Shown here piece by piece: positions 17,510 through 26,822 of a stretch of DNA of 51,554 bases. The DNA is taken from positions 1 through 51,554 of the forward strand of contig JAGLPW010000057.1 of the NCBI GenBank assembly GCA_023137125.1, given 5' to 3'. Position 1 is the stretch's first letter. The number at the start of each line of letters is the position of its first letter. The position numbers were made by a program, and so were the translations under genes. The notes beneath the pieces are model-generated. The model searched no databases. It saw only the letters and a program-made list of their open reading frames with translations, and was not told the origin of the DNA. This DNA comes from Candidatus Cloacimonadota bacterium (lineage in GTDB: Bacteria; Cloacimonadota; Cloacimonadia; Cloacimonadales; TCS61).

Positions 17510-18853
17510 ATGCAATACGAATTTAGATATCAAGGCATAACTGTTCAAGGTAAAGGTGTTCAAGGAATTGTTTTAGCTTCAAATAAAAGAAAGGCAAAAC
17601 AATTAATCGATGATTTTGCACAGAAGCGTAGGATAAAAATTAATTCCATTCTTAAACGAAGCTTATTTTTATACCGCCTCAGATTACCTAACGGGAAGAG
17701 AGTAAAGGGAAGACAATACGCTTATAAAAAGGGTGAAGTGAGCCGTGCGCTGGCTAATATGGGTCATAAGAATGTCAAGATAGAAAAAGCTTTGATCGAT
17801 ATAAAAATAAAGCCACCATTCGCCAGTATTTTAATGTTTGTAAATTTGAGTTCCTTTCTTCTAAAAGAAAAAATGAGTTATGATAAGATTTTGCGTATGC
17901 TCGCAGATGAAGAAACAAACTTAACTTTAAAAGAATCTTTAAAGAAAATTGAAAGTGATTTAAAAAAAGGAAAGGAAGGAACTGAGGTTTTCGCAAAACA
18001 TCAGGATGTATTTGGGAAATTTCCTGCATATATGCTGGGCTTAGCTACAAAATCTGGTAATATGGCAGAAGTTTATGATGCAACAGCTAAATTTATGGAA
18101 CGTGAAATGGAATACAAGAAAAGTTTGCGACAGGCTATGTTGATGCCGGCTTTTACTGTGCTAGCTATGTTTGGAGCTGTATTGTATTATGTTATTAAAG
18201 TATTTCCAGACACTGCTAAAATGTTCCTAAGATTTGGTATCGACCTTCCACCAATGACTGCTGCAACACTTGATATTAGTGATTTCTTAGCTGTAAACTG
18301 GTGGTGGATAGTTTTAATGGTTGTTATTCCTATAGTTGTAGCTGTACTTTGGTGGCGCACCCCCAAAGGAATGATCTGGCGTGATAAGAATATGATAAAA
18401 TTACCAATTATTGGACATCTTATCCATAAATCCAGTATTGAAATTTTCTTTAGAGTGTTTTCAGCAATCTATGCAGGAGCGGAAAATAATATTGAAACTC
18501 TCACAGCTTCAGCTGAAGCTTGCAGAAATAAATATATGGAAATAGGTGTAAAAGAAATCGCAATCCCCTTAATGCTGAAAGATGGAATGTCACTTGTTCC
18601 TGCGTTAGAAAAAGCTGACGTCTTCAATCAGAGTACATTGAGTCGCTTAAAAACCGGTACTGAATCAGGTAACATTCTTCAATCTGCACAGCAGATAGCT
18701 ACATTTTATGAAAAAGAGACAACTTATAAAATGGAGACGATTATTCAATCCATTCAAGTATTTATTGGTATGTTCATTGCAATAGTTATCACACTTCTTA
18801 CTGTAGTTTCTTCTGAAGTTGCAATGATCTCACCGAATACACCAGGCTTATAA
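17510..18853 (+). CDS. pilC: PilC/GspF-family inner-membrane platform protein
   Basis: This 447-residue protein shows the two-repeat T2SSF architecture. A first helical domain (about 105-200, FVNLSSFLLKEKMSYDKIL) precedes membrane segments near 210-232 and 260-283. A second domain (about 305-400, FFRVFSAIYAGAENNIETL) precedes a last membrane helix near 413-438. PilC forms the platform the PilB and PilT motors act on. The 100-residue N-terminal extension is rich in basic residues. An AAGGA ribosome site lies before ATG 17510. It sits between the pilin and pilB, the expected neighbourhood. Confidence 0.9.
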   Translation: MQYEFRYQGITVQGKGVQGIVLASNKRKAKQLIDDFAQKRRIKINSILKRSLFLYRLRLPNGKRVKGRQYAYKKGEVSRALANMGHKNVKIEKALIDIKIKPPFASILMFVNLSSFLLKEKMSYDKILRMLADEETNLTLKESLKKIESDLKKGKEGTEVFAKHQDVFGKFPAYMLGLATKSGNMAEVYDATAKFMEREMEYKKSLRQAMLMPAFTVLAMFGAVLYYVIKVFPDTAKMFLRFGIDLPPMTAATLDISDFLAVNWWWIVLMVVIPIVVAVLWWRTPKGMIWRDKNMIKLPIIGHLIHKSSIEIFFRVFSAIYAGAENNIETLTASAEACRNKYMEIGVKEIAIPLMLKDGMSLVPALEKADVFNQSTLSRLKTGTESGNILQSAQQIATFYEKETTYKMETIIQSIQVFIGMFIAIVITLLTVVSSEVAMISPNTPGL

Positions 18854-18865
18854 TAAGGAGTTATT

Positions 18866-20650
18866 TTGATAAGGAAATCCAGATTTGGTCAGTTATTACT
18901 AAGAAAAGAAATAATTGACCAAAAAACAATGGATAAAGCACTTATCATTCAAGCTGAAGAAGATCCTTCTAGCCCTAGAGGATTGGGTGAAATACTGGTC
19001 GATGATTTTAAGATAAACCATCATGCTATTTATGGTTTGCTTGCAGAACTTTATGCTTTTCGTTCAATTGAAATTAATGTAAATGAACTTGATAGTAATC
19101 AAACTAAACATACAAAAGAAATTTTGTCAAAGTTTACCGACGAATTTAAAAAAGAATTAATTTATAAAAAAATCCTTCCATATCAGGTTACTTATGGAAG
19201 GCGCAATACGCTCATAGTTCTGGCAGCTGACCCTACCGATAAAATTACTGAGCGAATTCCAGTTTATTCTGAATATAAAAAATATGAAGTTGTATATTGT
19301 AAATTAGAGACATTAGATGAATTAATTGAACTTGTAGCACCGCAGAAAAACGAATTTCTAGATTTACTTCAAGAAGCTGAAGAACAAATAGAAGAGATGG
19401 ATGAATCAAAATCCGAAACGGATGTTGATGAATATGCACTTGATGAAGAGATAAATAAAAGTCTTCTTGTAAGCTTATTTGAAGGTTCGTTAATAGAAGC
19501 TGTACGTAAAGGTGCCAGTGATATTCATATAATACCATTCCGTAGAGCATCTGTCGATTTTTATTTCAGAATTGATGGAAAGCTTATCCATTGGCACAGA
19601 CAAGAGAGAACATCTCCTGAGGCGATATCTGCTGTTGTGAAAGATAGAGCTGTGGGTGTAGACCGTTTTGAAAGAGATACTGCTCAAGACGGATTTATGC
19701 AAAGAGTGATCGACGACCATCTTATCCGTTTCAGAGTTTCAATTATCCCAATTACTTCATCTGAATATGAAAGAAGATTTGAAAGTATTGTTATTAGAAC
19801 AATTGATGACAGGAATGTTATAACAAACCTCAGAAAACTTGGTTTTCAGACTAAAGCCGAAAATGACTTCCTAAAATCTATCAGCAAATCCAAAGGTATC
19901 ATTCTGGTAACTGGACCTACAGGTAGTGGTAAATCTACAACTTTAATGGCAGCTCTCTATCATATTATTAATCCTGCTATCAATGTTCTAACAGTTGAAG
20001 ATCCGGTCGAGTACCATATTAAGGGTGCAAGACAACTAAAGATCGGAAATAGGTTTACCTTTGATTCTGCCATCCGTTCTATACTCCGGCATGACCCTGA
20101 CGTTGTTATGGTTGGCGAGATCCGTGACAAGATCACAGCTGAAATTGCTATCAAGCTGGCAAACACCGGACATCTTACATTTTCTACATTGCATACAAAC
20201 GATGCACCCAGTGCAATTTCTCGTATGTACAAAATGGGAGTAGAAACATTCCTACTTGCATACGCAATAAATATTATTATTGCACAACGTTTGATAAGAA
20301 AACTATGCCCTGAATGTAAAAAACCAATCTCTAAAGAAAGATGGTCGGCAGCCCTCGAAATGGGAATTACAGAAGAAGAACTTAAATCCGGTAAAATATT
20401 CGAAGCTGGAGAGGGTTGTAAGAAATGTAATGTTGGATATAAAGGTAGAACCAATATTTGTGAAGCATTATATTTTACACCTGAAATAAGAAAAGCTATT
20501 GTTGAATCGGGTGAAGAAATAGATGAAGATGAGATTCGTGAAATTGCCGAAGGTCAGGGAATGCTGTCATTGATGGATTCCGGATTAGATAGGATCCGAT
20601 CAGGAATGACTTCAATTGCCGAAATAACTTACGCAACATCGGAGGATTAG
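18866..20650 (+). CDS. pilB: PilB/GspE-family assembly ATPase
   Basis: This 594-residue protein has an N-terminal GspE-N-like domain (1-165), an acidic linker, and a C-terminal secretion ATPase. It shows Walker A GPTGSGKST near residue 351, Asp-box and Walker B (HDPDVVMVGEIRD), and the His-box (TGHLTFSTLHTNDA). A zinc tetracysteine follows: CPEC and CKKC, with GRTNICEAL. This combination marks extension ATPases rather than PilT. The start is TTG 18866 with AAGGAG ahead. It hydrolyses ATP to drive pilus subunit assembly on PilC. Confidence 0.95.
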   Translation: MIRKSRFGQLLLRKEIIDQKTMDKALIIQAEEDPSSPRGLGEILVDDFKINHHAIYGLLAELYAFRSIEINVNELDSNQTKHTKEILSKFTDEFKKELIYKKILPYQVTYGRRNTLIVLAADPTDKITERIPVYSEYKKYEVVYCKLETLDELIELVAPQKNEFLDLLQEAEEQIEEMDESKSETDVDEYALDEEINKSLLVSLFEGSLIEAVRKGASDIHIIPFRRASVDFYFRIDGKLIHWHRQERTSPEAISAVVKDRAVGVDRFERDTAQDGFMQRVIDDHLIRFRVSIIPITSSEYERRFESIVIRTIDDRNVITNLRKLGFQTKAENDFLKSISKSKGIILVTGPTGSGKSTTLMAALYHIINPAINVLTVEDPVEYHIKGARQLKIGNRFTFDSAIRSILRHDPDVVMVGEIRDKITAEIAIKLANTGHLTFSTLHTNDAPSAISRMYKMGVETFLLAYAINIIIAQRLIRKLCPECKKPISKERWSAALEMGITEEELKSGKIFEAGEGCKKCNVGYKGRTNICEALYFTPEIRKAIVESGEEIDEDEIREIAEGQGMLSLMDSGLDRIRSGMTSIAEITYATSED

Positions 20651-20653
20651 ATC

Positions 20654-21088
20654 ATGAATATCCAAATGTTATTAGTCTTATTAGCTTTAGCGATTTTCTC
20701 AACAATGCTATTAAATACTTATAGTATTGTACTTGATCAATCAGGTTTGGTTTATGATAATATACTTTTTCTGCAGGGACAAAAAATTGCTGACCAATAT
20801 TTTCAGCGAATCGAAGCAGAATTATTGGGAGATCCTCCTATTTTTAGTTTTTCAGCAATCAATTCAATTTATTCAAATATTAATGAAACCATTACAGTGA
20901 ATAATGTTATTTATAATGTTCAAATTATTACAACTTATTGTGACAGTTTGGGAAATGTGCCTTATGCTGATACTTTATTCCAAAAAGTAGATATACAGAT
21001 GAACTGTTTATCAACATCATTGGATACACTACATATTGGAACATTAACTTCTCCATTTAGTAAAGTTTTCATTTATAGAGGATTTTGA
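20654..21088 (+). CDS. Small membrane-anchored pilin-like protein
   Basis: This 144-residue protein has one N-terminal hydrophobic helix (about 4-22, QMLLVLLALAIFSTMLL) and a 115-residue extracytoplasmic domain. I do not recognise a family. Position, size and shape suggest a minor pilin or pseudopilin, though no prepilin cleavage motif is visible. ATG 20654 is three bases after the pilB stop, and GGAGG lies inside the end of pilB. The next gene overlaps its end, so the two are probably translated together. Confidence 0.65.
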   Translation: MNIQMLLVLLALAIFSTMLLNTYSIVLDQSGLVYDNILFLQGQKIADQYFQRIEAELLGDPPIFSFSAINSIYSNINETITVNNVIYNVQIITTYCDSLGNVPYADTLFQKVDIQMNCLSTSLDTLHIGTLTSPFSKVFIYRGF

Positions 21089-21090
21089 TT

Positions 21091-21687
21091 ATGGCAAGTT
21101 TATTAGATGTATTAGGGGCAACAATTGCAGGAAGCTTGGTTCTACTGATGATATTCACTTCACTTTTCAACATACAAGTAATAAGTTATAATACTCAGCT
21201 ACAGATAGGTTTAACTAAGATGTCTGAAGATTTGATTACAGGACGAAGAGTAGGCGGCATAGACCAGCCCGGGATAGAAAGCATTTTATCAAAGGTTGGT
21301 GCAGGAGTTTCACCATCAACCGATCCGATCATAGAAGCCACTTCTACAAGCTTTAAATTTCTAGGACAAATTAATCCGACTTCCGTTATCAGCACTTTCT
21401 ATTTTGTGCAGGAAAGCGAAACTAGCGATGGCTTCCCTTTATATGTCTATCAAAACGATATGTCCAATCCGTTCTTAGGTCCTTTCTGGCTGGCAGACAC
21501 ATTGGAAATTACGTATAATGACTTTAATAATAATGTAATTAATACTCCAGATTCAAATCATGATATGATTCGTTCAATTGAGGTCAATCTTACTTTCTTC
21601 TATAATACTTACCAACCAGATATAGATAAAAGGTTAATTAGGCATAATGTCGTATTTTGGAAATATTTCAAAAATTTGTATTTGTAA
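21091..21687 (+). CDS. Pilin-like minor subunit
   Basis: This protein of about 198 residues has one N-terminal hydrophobic helix (residues 4-27, LLDVLGATIAGSLVLLMIF) and a soluble domain. The helix is followed by SYNTQLQIGLTKMSEDL, reminiscent of the amphipathic part of pseudopilins such as PilW or GspJ. The canonical prepilin motif is missing. ATG 21091 is preferred over the TTG at 21085 on spacing from AGAGG (21077-21081). It sits between the short anchored protein and the two solenoid-like subunits. Minor pilin is an inference from context. Confidence 0.62.
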   Translation: MASLLDVLGATIAGSLVLLMIFTSLFNIQVISYNTQLQIGLTKMSEDLITGRRVGGIDQPGIESILSKVGAGVSPSTDPIIEATSTSFKFLGQINPTSVISTFYFVQESETSDGFPLYVYQNDMSNPFLGPFWLADTLEITYNDFNNNVINTPDSNHDMIRSIEVNLTFFYNTYQPDIDKRLIRHNVVFWKYFKNLYL

Positions 21688-21710
21688 ATAAATTATTAAA
21701 GGAATTTATT

Positions 21711-22607
21711 ATGGGAAAATTATTAATCATTATTGTATTAATGTTCACAGTTGTTTTTGCGACTATTATTGTTGCGGTTCAAGACAAAAGTGCTGATATC
21801 CCTGAACTAATATCTTCTAATATGGCAGAGATAAAAGCTAAATCCTTAAGCAATGAAGCTCTTATGTATAGTATTAAGAAACTGATTGAGGGTAGTTTAT
21901 CGGTAGCTGGATCTGATTTAAGCCAACCATTTACGGGATTTAACGTTCTAGATGGAACAATAGACAGTATTAAATATGTGATGGTTGGTACTGGTGATAC
22001 TCTGCAAATAACTTCTTATGTAACTGCTAATGTAAATGGTAAAGATTCCAAATATCAGGGATCCGCTAAAATTATTTATTCTTCTGGAAATTTTAACAAC
22101 GTCTTGACCTGTTCAAATGAACTTAGCGTTACAGGAAACTCTACAGTAATTGGAAATGTTGAGGATGAAGTTGATGATCTAGATTTTGAAACTGTTTTCG
22201 GCATGACAATGGCGCAAATGAGAGCAATAGCAGACAATGATTATACGAATCCACCAAATAATGTAGATCCTGTGAATGGTATTACTTTCATTGAAACTAC
22301 AGGTAATAATAAAGTACACTTCACTAACCATCATTGGAGTGGAAGCGGTATATTGATAGTTGATGGAGAATTTGACATGACAGGTGGAACTTTTGATGGT
22401 ATAATCTGGGTAGAAGGCGGGAGATTTATGATAACGGGTAATGGACTTGTACGAGGATCAATTTTTATTAACAGTGAGCCTGAAGAACAAAACAAAGTTA
22501 CCGGAAATTGTGATATTTATTATGATGAAACTATTGTACAAACCTTCTTGAGTACATACAATATAACCTCAGGTCCTACAATCAATATTATAAATTGGAA
22601 TAATTAA
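21711..22607 (+). CDS. MG-leader pilin-like protein with glycine-rich beta-solenoid domain, copy 1
   Basis: This protein of about 298 residues starts MGKLL and then a hydrophobic helix (3-24). A middle segment (28-135) resembles PilX-like minor pilins (PELISSNMAEIKAKSLSNEAL). The C-terminal half has short repeating strands such as GSGILIVDGEFDMTGGTFDG and GGRFMITGNG, suggesting a right-handed beta-solenoid of the bactofilin or adhesin type. ATG 21711 with AAAGGAA ahead is chosen over an in-frame ATG at 21657 inside the previous gene. The next gene is a paralogue. It may sit at the fibre tip. Confidence 0.7.
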   Translation: MGKLLIIIVLMFTVVFATIIVAVQDKSADIPELISSNMAEIKAKSLSNEALMYSIKKLIEGSLSVAGSDLSQPFTGFNVLDGTIDSIKYVMVGTGDTLQITSYVTANVNGKDSKYQGSAKIIYSSGNFNNVLTCSNELSVTGNSTVIGNVEDEVDDLDFETVFGMTMAQMRAIADNDYTNPPNNVDPVNGITFIETTGNNKVHFTNHHWSGSGILIVDGEFDMTGGTFDGIIWVEGGRFMITGNGLVRGSIFINSEPEEQNKVTGNCDIYYDETIVQTFLSTYNITSGPTINIINWNN

Positions 22608-22640
22608 ATAATAAGAAAAAATGTTATATGGAGGTAGTTT

Positions 22641-23543
22641 ATGGGTAAGATGTTAATCGTCGCATTATTAGTAATTGGTTCCATTTTCGTGCTGATTATT
22701 CTTTCAGTTCAAGATAGAACCGAGGAAGTTCCTGAGCTTTTATCCAGTAATCTGGCAGAATTACAAGCTAAAGCACTGTGTCGTGAAGCATTGGTATATG
22801 GCATGAATAAAGTCAATGACGGGTCTGTAATAACCTCTCCGGGAACTAATACTCGAACGTACCCAAATTTGGAAGTTTTGGATAGCACAATAGACAGTAT
22901 TCAATATATATCGAACGCCACAAATGATACTATAGAAATTAGTTCATACGCATCTTATCAAGTAGGTGAAGATATCTTTCAACACAAAAGTACAGCGGTT
23001 GTATATTGGGCTCCTATTGGTGCTCAAGGTGCAATGTATGCAAATGGAGATATTACGGTAAGCGGTAGTGCTGTTGTTGAAGGTAATCTTTTTAAAAATA
23101 GTAATCCTCGATTAGATTTTGAAGAGTTATTCGGAATGACAAAAGCAGAAATGGAAGCTATTGCCGATACAGTTCTAGTAGACCCCGGACCTAATCCTAC
23201 GGGAATTGAAGATATTACCTGGGTTAATGGAAATTTGCAGGTAACATCAACTGGTTGGGCTGGAAGTGGAATACTTGTCGTCGATGGTAATGCCCATTTT
23301 ACAGGTGGTACATTCACAGGGATTATGTGGATCACTGGAAATCTAATCATCAATGGTAATAATGGTTTTTATGGTGCTGTTTATATTGAGGGTGGATTAA
23401 TGCTTGAGGATATTGAGGACGTTAATGTACTCGGTGACTGCCTAATCGTTTATGATGTTGAGGCAATAATTGCTGCATTTGCAGATGTATCTTTAGTATT
23501 AGAATATGAAATCAAAATTTTTAGTATGTTTGAAGATGATTAA
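22641..23543 (+). CDS. MG-leader pilin-like protein with glycine-rich beta-solenoid domain, copy 2
   Basis: This 300-residue tandem paralogue of the previous gene shares MGK plus a hydrophobic helix, VQD-x5-PELLSSNLAELQAKAL, TIDSI-Y, FGMTKAEMEAIAD, and GSGILVVDGNAHFTGGTFTG. The solenoid strands are preserved but the turns have diverged, so the duplication is old and both copies look maintained. A strong GGAGG precedes ATG 22641. One copy might cap the fibre and the other act as a minor subunit, but no evidence separates them. Confidence 0.7.
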   Translation: MGKMLIVALLVIGSIFVLIILSVQDRTEEVPELLSSNLAELQAKALCREALVYGMNKVNDGSVITSPGTNTRTYPNLEVLDSTIDSIQYISNATNDTIEISSYASYQVGEDIFQHKSTAVVYWAPIGAQGAMYANGDITVSGSAVVEGNLFKNSNPRLDFEELFGMTKAEMEAIADTVLVDPGPNPTGIEDITWVNGNLQVTSTGWAGSGILVVDGNAHFTGGTFTGIMWITGNLIINGNNGFYGAVYIEGGLMLEDIEDVNVLGDCLIVYDVEAIIAAFADVSLVLEYEIKIFSMFEDD

Positions 23544-23560
23544 ATCAATTTGGAGAAAAT

Positions 23561-24469
23561 ATGAATGAAAATGATCTTTCCAATCATGAGATTGAGACCT
23601 ATAAATGGTGGTCTAAAGTACGCTGGTTTATTGTCCTTATCCTATTTGCTATTGGAATCTTGCGTGTAACTCAAATTAATCAAACTTATCCGATTGTAAT
23701 ATTTGTAGCAACATTTCTGGGAATATGTATTCTTAATGTCCTGTTTCATCTCCAGATCATAAGAACAAACACTCTCTTTAGTTCATTGCAAATAGTACTA
23801 GATATTGTTTTTGCTACAGTTATAGTTCATCTTACCGGAGGGTTGGAAAGCTCTTTTGTTTGGATATATCTAATAGCTGTTATTACAGCAAGTCTAGCTA
23901 TAGAAAATTCTGGTGGAGTCCTTGCTGCAATGATTGGCAGTATGTGTCTATTGGTGTTAATCTTGATGTATAACTTTGGTTGGCTGAATCCTATTGATGG
24001 TGCAGAATTTAAAGCTGATATCCCTACACAAACAATTTTCCTCATCTCTTATACTGGTCTCTTCAGTGGTATTGCTTTCATATCAAGTTATACAAGTAGC
24101 ATAATGAAAAAATATTCTACTTCTTCAAAAAAAAGCACTAAGTTTGTAAATGAGCAGAAAATCGAGCTTTCCGTAAAAGAAGAGGAACTAATAAACAATA
24201 AAAAGCTTCTTGAAAAATATCGAGAAGTTGTTCGGGAATCTGCTATAATTTCCAATTTAGACCACGATCTTAACAATCCTCTTACTATCATCTCTCTATC
24301 GATTCGAAGAATTATTAAAGCCGCATATGAATATAATGATGATAAATTAGAGAAATCTGGTAACCAAATGACTGAATCAGTTAATAAGATTAATGAGTTA
24401 CTAATAAAATTCCAAAAATTAAAACAGCTGGATTTGATTCAAGAAGAACGAAATAAACAACAAGGATAA
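23561..24469 (+). CDS. Membrane histidine-kinase-like protein lacking the ATP-binding domain
   Basis: This 302-residue protein has about six membrane helices in the first 185 residues. A coiled segment (about 195-225) follows, then a DHp/HisKA-like domain with the H-box SNLDHDLNNPLTIISLSI. It ends directly after the second DHp helix (KINELLIKFQKL). There is no N-box and no G-box, so it cannot bind ATP as a normal kinase would. It may be a phosphotransfer or phosphatase module, or be phosphorylated by another kinase. The response regulator starts 3 bases after its stop, and both are in the pilus operon, suggesting control of the machine. Confidence 0.78.
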   Translation: MNENDLSNHEIETYKWWSKVRWFIVLILFAIGILRVTQINQTYPIVIFVATFLGICILNVLFHLQIIRTNTLFSSLQIVLDIVFATVIVHLTGGLESSFVWIYLIAVITASLAIENSGGVLAAMIGSMCLLVLILMYNFGWLNPIDGAEFKADIPTQTIFLISYTGLFSGIAFISSYTSSIMKKYSTSSKKSTKFVNEQKIELSVKEEELINNKKLLEKYREVVRESAIISNLDHDLNNPLTIISLSIRRIIKAAYEYNDDKLEKSGNQMTESVNKINELLIKFQKLKQLDLIQEERNKQQG

Positions 24470-24472
24470 ATT

Positions 24473-25324
24473 ATGAAAAAACATATATTGATTGTTGATG
24501 ATGAACAAACAATTCGAGAATTATGTAAAGAGCTTCTTGTAGAAGAGGGCTATGAAGTAACTCTGGCTGTAGATGGACAGGATGCTCTTGATAAGATGGA
24601 TTATGAAATATTCGACCTGTTCCTGATAGATATGGCAATGCCGCGCATAGGTGGATTGGAACTAATGAAGATGATCAAACGAAAGCAACCACTTGCTGTA
24701 ATTGTGATCCTCACGGGTTTTTCTAGTATCGAAGGAGCGGTAAAAGCTGTACATGCTGGTGCATTCCAATACCTCTCTAAACCTATTAATTCTGAAGAAC
24801 TTTTTGAAGTTGTAAAAGTAGGAGTCCAACATTCAAAAGACCTTTATGGACCATTGCAAAAAGCATTTGAACCGGGAGCGGATACAGTTCAAAAAGGTGA
24901 GCCTATTATACTACATGGATTCTCTCCTGAAGATAAAGTAGATTTTATGGCTTTAGGAAGAGTCAGAAAATATGAGATCGGTGATGATATCCCTATTAGT
25001 AATGAAAAATCCGGATCTATTATTATTATTGAAAACGGTGAAGTTTCTGTTTGGCTTAATAATACAACTATCGATTATTTGCAAAAGTGGGATTCTTCTG
25101 GTGAAGAGAGCTTTATTCTCACTGGATCTACATTTGTTACATTGCGTGCAGAAACAGCTGTAAAAGTAAGACACTTCGATAGAAAGAAGATACTGGATTT
25201 CTTTGCATATAAAGGTGAGAAATTACTTAAACGTTTCATGATTAATCTTGTGAATAGCACTTTCTTTAAGTGGCGTAAAGCAGTACAAAGAATTGTAATG
25301 TTGAAGCTGGTTACAGGAGAATAA
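24473..25324 (+). CDS. Response regulator with C-terminal cyclic-nucleotide-binding-like domain
   Basis: This 283-residue protein has a complete receiver (1-120): D9-D10, phospho-acceptor D53 (LFLIDMAMP), T81 and K103 (YLSKPI). The C-terminal part (about 150-283) has a CRP-like beta-roll pattern: FMALGRVRKYEIGDDI, GSIIIIENGEVSVWL, and helices after VRHFDRKKIL. No DNA-binding helix-turn-helix follows, so it is not a normal CRP-type transcription factor. The output is likely a protein interaction, perhaps with the motor ATPases. It is the last gene before a terminator. Whether it binds a nucleotide cannot be judged. Confidence 0.8.
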   Translation: MKKHILIVDDEQTIRELCKELLVEEGYEVTLAVDGQDALDKMDYEIFDLFLIDMAMPRIGGLELMKMIKRKQPLAVIVILTGFSSIEGAVKAVHAGAFQYLSKPINSEELFEVVKVGVQHSKDLYGPLQKAFEPGADTVQKGEPIILHGFSPEDKVDFMALGRVRKYEIGDDIPISNEKSGSIIIIENGEVSVWLNNTTIDYLQKWDSSGEESFILTGSTFVTLRAETAVKVRHFDRKKILDFFAYKGEKLLKRFMINLVNSTFFKWRKAVQRIVMLKLVTGE

Positions 25325-25351
25325 CTTTAATTAATTAGAGTTACAAATTCT

Positions 25352-25379
25352 AGCTTCCTATTATATAGGAAGCTTTTTT
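25352..25379 (+). terminator. Terminator ending the pilin operon
   Basis: A 10-bp stem (25352-25361 with 25365-25374) has a three-base loop and runs into a TTTTTT tract. It separates the pilin/motor operon from the pilT-secretin operon. Confidence 0.92.
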
Positions 25380-25526
25380 GTTATATAATGCTAGTTTTAT
25401 CTAGTTCTATATCCATCTTCAATTATTTTCTTTTATATCATGTAGTTATGAAATTTATTCGATTTCTTTAATACCTACATATAATTTCTATATCTCTCTA
25501 AAACTTAGTGAGTTAACAAAATGTAC

Positions 25527-25554
25527 TTGACACTATTATGAAAAAACTTATTCA
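25527..25554 (+). promoter_or_regulatory. Possible promoter for the pilT-secretin operon
   Basis: A perfect TTGACA (25527-25532) is followed after 16 bases by TATTCA (25549-25554). Transcription would begin near 25561, about 35 bases before ATG 25595. The -10 match is weak. The rest of the 25380-25594 gap shows nothing else. Confidence 0.4.
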
Positions 25555-25594
25555 TTGTTACAGAAAGAATTTTTTTATATTTATCGGAGATCGT

Positions 25595-26812
25595 ATGGGT
25601 TTGTCGTTTTTAGCTGAGATGCAAGTTGCATTAAGTGAATATCTCACAGGTACGTCAAGATTCCAGAATATAAACAAAATGATTACATTCAACGCAGCCT
25701 GGAAGGAAGAAGCGTATGAATGCTTGCGTACATTAATGGTTCACATGAGAGATATTGAAGCTTCAGATATAGATTTCGGCGGACCAGGATCTAATGGTAA
25801 AATATGGTATAGAGTTTATGGCACAAAAGCACCTTCTGATAAAGTCCCCAGTTTTACACAGGATGAAATCACTGCAATTTTATTAAGTATATTAAGTGAT
25901 GATCAAAAAGTAATGTTATTTAATAATAAAAATGTTGATATTTCCTTGGGGTTAATTCTCAAAGAAGGTGAGCGACCAAATCGTTTCCGTGGTGACATTT
26001 ATTATGAGAGCAATACATTAGTTGCAAATTTCCGTAGAGTTAACCAAGAACTTTTTAAACTTGAACAATTAGATTTTCCTGATATAATCAACAAACGATT
26101 CAATCTTAATTTTGAGAAATCAGGATTGTTTCTTGTTACAGGAATTACAGGTTCTGGTAAAAGTAGCACTTTAGACTCAATTATAGATATGAACAACAAG
26201 AAAAATCATGCTCATATCATAATAATTGGAAATCCAATTGAATATGTTCATAAATCTATTAAGTCAATTGTTAGACATAGAGAAATCGGTGAAGATGTGT
26301 TAAGTTTTCAAGAAGGTACTATTCAAGCATTGAGACAGGATCCGGACATCATTGTTGTTGGAGAAATGCGAGATCCAGGAACAATAGCAACAGTGTTAGA
26401 AGCAACTGATAGTGGTCATAAAGTTTTTTCTACATTACACACAAGTTCTGCTGTAGATAGCCTTCACAGAATTGTTGCCGAGTTCCCACCTATTGAACAG
26501 GAACGCGTTAGATTCCGTCTTGCTGATACTTTAAAAATAATTATTTCACAGAAACTCGTTCCAGATAAACATGGTAAACTTGTTATGGTTAAAGAAATTC
26601 TTTCGGTAGACTCGTCTGTTCAGGCTGCAATAAGGAACAAAAATATTGGTGAAATATACCAGATGATTACTGAAGGTAAGAGAAAGGGGATGATATCAAT
26701 GGAACAAGAACTTTTTACAAATTTTAAAAAAGGTATTATCGCGAAGGACGTAACTATGAATTATGCAAATAATAAAAAGCGAATGAAACACTTGCTAACG
26801 TATTCAGCATGA
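25595..26812 (+). CDS. pilT: PilT-family retraction ATPase
   Basis: This protein of about 405 residues has a PAS-like N-terminal domain (1-120). The ATPase core has Walker A GITGSGKSS near residue 183, RQDPDIIVVGEMRD (Asp and Walker B boxes), and the His-box GHKVFSTLHTSSA. Near the C-terminus, AAIRNKN and KGMISMEQEL correspond to the AIRNLIRE and GM-TMEQ segments typical of PilT. There is no zinc tetracysteine, unlike the PilB in the first operon. ATG 25595 with GGAG at 25586-25589 is chosen over an in-frame ATG at 25538. PilT drives pilus depolymerisation. Confidence 0.92.
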   Translation: MGLSFLAEMQVALSEYLTGTSRFQNINKMITFNAAWKEEAYECLRTLMVHMRDIEASDIDFGGPGSNGKIWYRVYGTKAPSDKVPSFTQDEITAILLSILSDDQKVMLFNNKNVDISLGLILKEGERPNRFRGDIYYESNTLVANFRRVNQELFKLEQLDFPDIINKRFNLNFEKSGLFLVTGITGSGKSSTLDSIIDMNNKKNHAHIIIIGNPIEYVHKSIKSIVRHREIGEDVLSFQEGTIQALRQDPDIIVVGEMRDPGTIATVLEATDSGHKVFSTLHTSSAVDSLHRIVAEFPPIEQERVRFRLADTLKIIISQKLVPDKHGKLVMVKEILSVDSSVQAAIRNKNIGEIYQMITEGKRKGMISMEQELFTNFKKGIIAKDVTMNYANNKKRMKHLLTYSA

Positions 26813-26822
26813 GAGATAAATA

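Noticed and set aside
19960-20454. 164-residue minus-strand ORF opposite pilB
   Set aside because: Shadow of the conserved ATPase core; no ribosome site or family signal.
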